In this document: positions 62,659 through 64,000 of the stretch, in pieces | Layout of the letters: the number at the start of each line of letters is the position of its first letter | Position numbering within the stretch: position 1 is the stretch's first letter | Source of the DNA: Bacilli bacterium PM5-9 | GTDB taxonomy: Bacteria > Bacillota_I > Bacilli_A > JAJDGJ01 | Assembly: GCA_029893765.1 (NCBI GenBank) | Contig: JARXZD010000001.1 | Location: 1-64,000 of the forward strand | Direction: 5' to 3' | DNA: 64,000 bases | Position numbers and translations under genes: made by a program | The notes under the pieces: generated by a model | Databases searched by the model: none | The model's input: the letters and a program-made list of their open reading frames with translations, nothing else | What the model was told of the DNA's origin: nothing

Positions 62659-63675
62659 ATGATTGATATTAAGAACAAAACACTTTCTGGTTTTAAGTTT
62701 ATTGATTTATTTGCTGGGCTAGGTGGATTCAGGATTGCATTAGAATCATTGGGAGCTGAATGTGTATATTCGAATGAATGGGACAAAGCGGTTCAAGAAG
62801 TCTATGCTGAAAATTTTGGGGATACTCCAGAAGGCGATATTACGCTTGTGGATGAAAGTACAATTCCCGATCACGATATACTATGTGCAGGATTTCCATG
62901 TCAGGCATTTTCAATTAGTGGAAAACAGAAAGGGTTCGAAGATAGTAGAGGAACTTTATTTTTTGATGTAGCTCGTATTGTTAAAGAAAAAAACCCCAAA
63001 ATTGTATTTATGGAAAATGTAAAGAATTTTGCAACGCACGATAATGGACGAACTCTAGAAGTTGTAAAATCTACAATGGAAGAGCTTGGGTACCAGTTTA
63101 ATCAGACGGTATTAAATGCAACCGATTTCGGCATACCACAAAAAAGAGAACGTATTTATATGGTTTGTTTTAGAAACGACCTTGGTTCAATAGATTTTTC
63201 TTATCCAAAACCATTTAAATTAACAAAGCATGTAAAGGATTTTTTACTAGAAGATGAAAGTCTAGTAGAAGAATTGTATGTTGAAAGACCAGATACATAT
63301 TTCAACGGTGTTCTGGATGATAAATATAGTAACAAACCTATCAGGCTAGGGATTGTTAATAAAGGTGGCCAAGGCGAACGTATTTATAGTACAAAGGGTA
63401 TAGCAATAACCCTTTCTGCTAATGGCGGAGGTATTTTTGCTAAAACAGGAGGGTATTTAATCAACGGTAAAACGAGAAAGTTGCATCCTCGTGAATGTGC
63501 AAGACTTATGGGATACCCAGATAGTTATAAAATTTGTAAAAGCACAAACCAAGCATATAAACAATTTGGAAACTCTGTTGTGATTGATGTTTTACAGTTA
63601 ATTGGTCAAGAAATAGGCAATGCAATTAAAGGAGTCAACAATGAACGAATTAGAATTCAGGCAATGGCTATTTAA
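62659..63675 (+). CDS. Cytosine-5 DNA methyltransferase, HhaI-like (predicted GCGC specificity)
   Basis: The 338-aa enzyme closely resembles M.HhaI as I know that sequence. Motif I is FIDLFAGLGGFR, the catalytic Cys is at residue 81 in GFPCQ and the motif VI Glu at 119 in FMENV, both the same numbers as in M.HhaI. QKRERIY is motif VIII. The target-recognition region KGGQGERIYS, the T251 strand and NGGGIF keep the base-contacting residues of M.HhaI shifted by one. This predicts methylation of the inner C of GCGC. ATG 62659 is eight bases after GAGG; ATG 62656 is possible. Codon use is less AT-biased than core genes, suggesting transfer. Confidence 0.93.
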   Translation: MIDIKNKTLSGFKFIDLFAGLGGFRIALESLGAECVYSNEWDKAVQEVYAENFGDTPEGDITLVDESTIPDHDILCAGFPCQAFSISGKQKGFEDSRGTLFFDVARIVKEKNPKIVFMENVKNFATHDNGRTLEVVKSTMEELGYQFNQTVLNATDFGIPQKRERIYMVCFRNDLGSIDFSYPKPFKLTKHVKDFLLEDESLVEELYVERPDTYFNGVLDDKYSNKPIRLGIVNKGGQGERIYSTKGIAITLSANGGGIFAKTGGYLINGKTRKLHPRECARLMGYPDSYKICKSTNQAYKQFGNSVVIDVLQLIGQEIGNAIKGVNNERIRIQAMAI

Positions 63676-63940
63676 TAATGATGTACCTAAAAAAGTACAG
63701 AGTGATATTGTATCGAGACTAAAACGCTTAGAGCGGATTAATGGATACTTTGATCTAGATGCAGAGTATAAAAAGGATAAATGTAGTTTTCTTTTTTCAC
63801 TGTTTAAAAATAAAGGTATAAACGATAATATGAAGAAAATCGGAGAAAATGATCTGCCCATTGGTAAATATCAATTAAGCACCTATAAATATGCACTTAC
63901 ACAATATGTTAAGTATTTACAAGATAAAAACGGCAGGTAG
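63641..63940 (+). CDS. Small unknown protein cotranscribed with the methyltransferase
   Basis: The 99-aa protein (MNELEFRQWLFNNDVPKK...) starts at ATG 63641 with AAAGGAG at 63628-63634, inside the methyltransferase gene, and ends on the terminator stem. It is helical and basic, with FRQWLFNNDVPKKVQSDI and YKYALTQYVKYLQ segments. These faintly recall a core-binding SAM-like DNA-binding domain of integrases. It is far too short for R.HhaI and shows no PD-(D/E)XK nuclease motif. A role as accessory, regulator or nuclease fragment is open. Confidence 0.75.
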   Translation: MNELEFRQWLFNNDVPKKVQSDIVSRLKRLERINGYFDLDAEYKKDKCSFLFSLFKNKGINDNMKKIGENDLPIGKYQLSTYKYALTQYVKYLQDKNGR

Positions 63941-63959
63941 ATTTATACCTGCCGTTTTT
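63926..63959. terminator. Strong bidirectional terminator of the methyltransferase unit
   Basis: A perfect 14-bp stem (63926-63939 with 63946-63959) has A and T tracts at its base and overlaps the stop codon of the small gene. It can also end a convergent gene from the right. Confidence 0.9.
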
Positions 63960-63963
63960 ATCT

Positions 63964-64000
63964 TTAGAACTCACCTTCAAAAATTTTTAAGTCTGATGGG
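63964..64000 (-). CDS. 3' end of a convergent gene (partial), unknown product
   Basis: On the minus strand one frame reads PSDLKIFEGEF and stops at TAA (63966-63964), five bases from the shared terminator hairpin. That is the layout expected for a convergent gene. Eleven residues are too few to identify it. In a restriction-modification locus a restriction nuclease would be a natural candidate, but nothing visible proves it. Confidence 0.4.
   Translation of the reverse strand, partial: PSDLKIFEGEF

Noticed and set aside
62577-62786. A 69-aa minus-strand frame across the methyltransferase promoter
   Set aside because: It lies antisense to the promoter and the clearly coding 5' end of the methyltransferase and has no ribosome site.

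Overview
The window is AT-rich, densely packed, mostly plus-strand DNA from a low-GC Firmicute. TGA is used as a stop (for example at the end of the methyltransferase gene 32765-33373), so this is not a Mycoplasma-type code. Gene content and order, a short SMC, FabT-type lipid control and [FeFe]-hydrogenase maturation genes suggest an anaerobic gut-type member of the Erysipelotrichia/Coprobacillus group. That placement is inference; no species is claimed.

Layout. 1-388: the 3' end of a 23S rRNA gene, 5S rRNA and terminator. 418-2854: t6A tRNA-modification operon tsaE-tsaB-rimI-tsaD. 2926-14141: a long housekeeping run, proS, an unknown helical protein, ybeY, dgkA, cdd, era, recO, glyQS, dnaG, rpoD, trmK and a Nif3-like gene. 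14282-18686: [FeFe]-hydrogenase maturation operon hydE-hydG-hydF, ending in a membrane-anchored subtilisin-fold protein that has lost two of its three catalytic residues. 18715-31528: a nearly complete type II fatty-acid system. fabV is divergent from accBCDA-fabH-acpP-fabD-fabG-fabF-fabZ-acpS, followed by an acyltransferase/SGNH-hydrolase fusion, biotin ligase, the biotin transporter bioY and a MarR regulator that looks like FabT. Two FabT-type palindromes sit in the fabV/accB divergent promoter, closing a plausible feedback loop. 31615-33373: a C-S lyase-type aminotransferase and a methyltransferase. 33388-37059: pheST behind a leader with a short F-Y-F peptide and attenuator-like hairpins. 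37091-38177 (minus): a membrane protein and peptide deformylase. 38282-46329: ftsW-like, ylbF-like, rsmD, coaD, smc, ftsY, ylxM and pepV. 46448-47004: six tRNA genes with their own promoter and terminator. 47207-62336: mixed accessory and metabolic genes, including a frameshifted asparaginase, a DUF817 protein, alanine racemase, a CPA1 antiporter, CoA-disulfide reductase-rhodanese, an AraC regulator and two TrmA/RlmD-family RNA methyltransferases.

The last 1.6 kb (62337-64000) looks acquired. A noncoding tract with repeats and hairpins precedes a cytosine-5 methyltransferase closely resembling M.HhaI. Its promoter spacer holds a perfect 13-bp palindrome with two GCGC sites, the predicted target of the enzyme itself, which suggests self-regulation by methylation or direct binding. 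A small unknown protein follows, then the 3' end of a convergent gene cut by the window edge.

The strongest candidates for something new or unusual are the self-targeted methyltransferase promoter and its small partner, the pseudo-subtilase tied to hydEGF, the acyltransferase-SGNH fusion in the lipid operon, and the peptide-leader attenuator in front of pheST. All homology statements are from recognition of motifs; no search was run.
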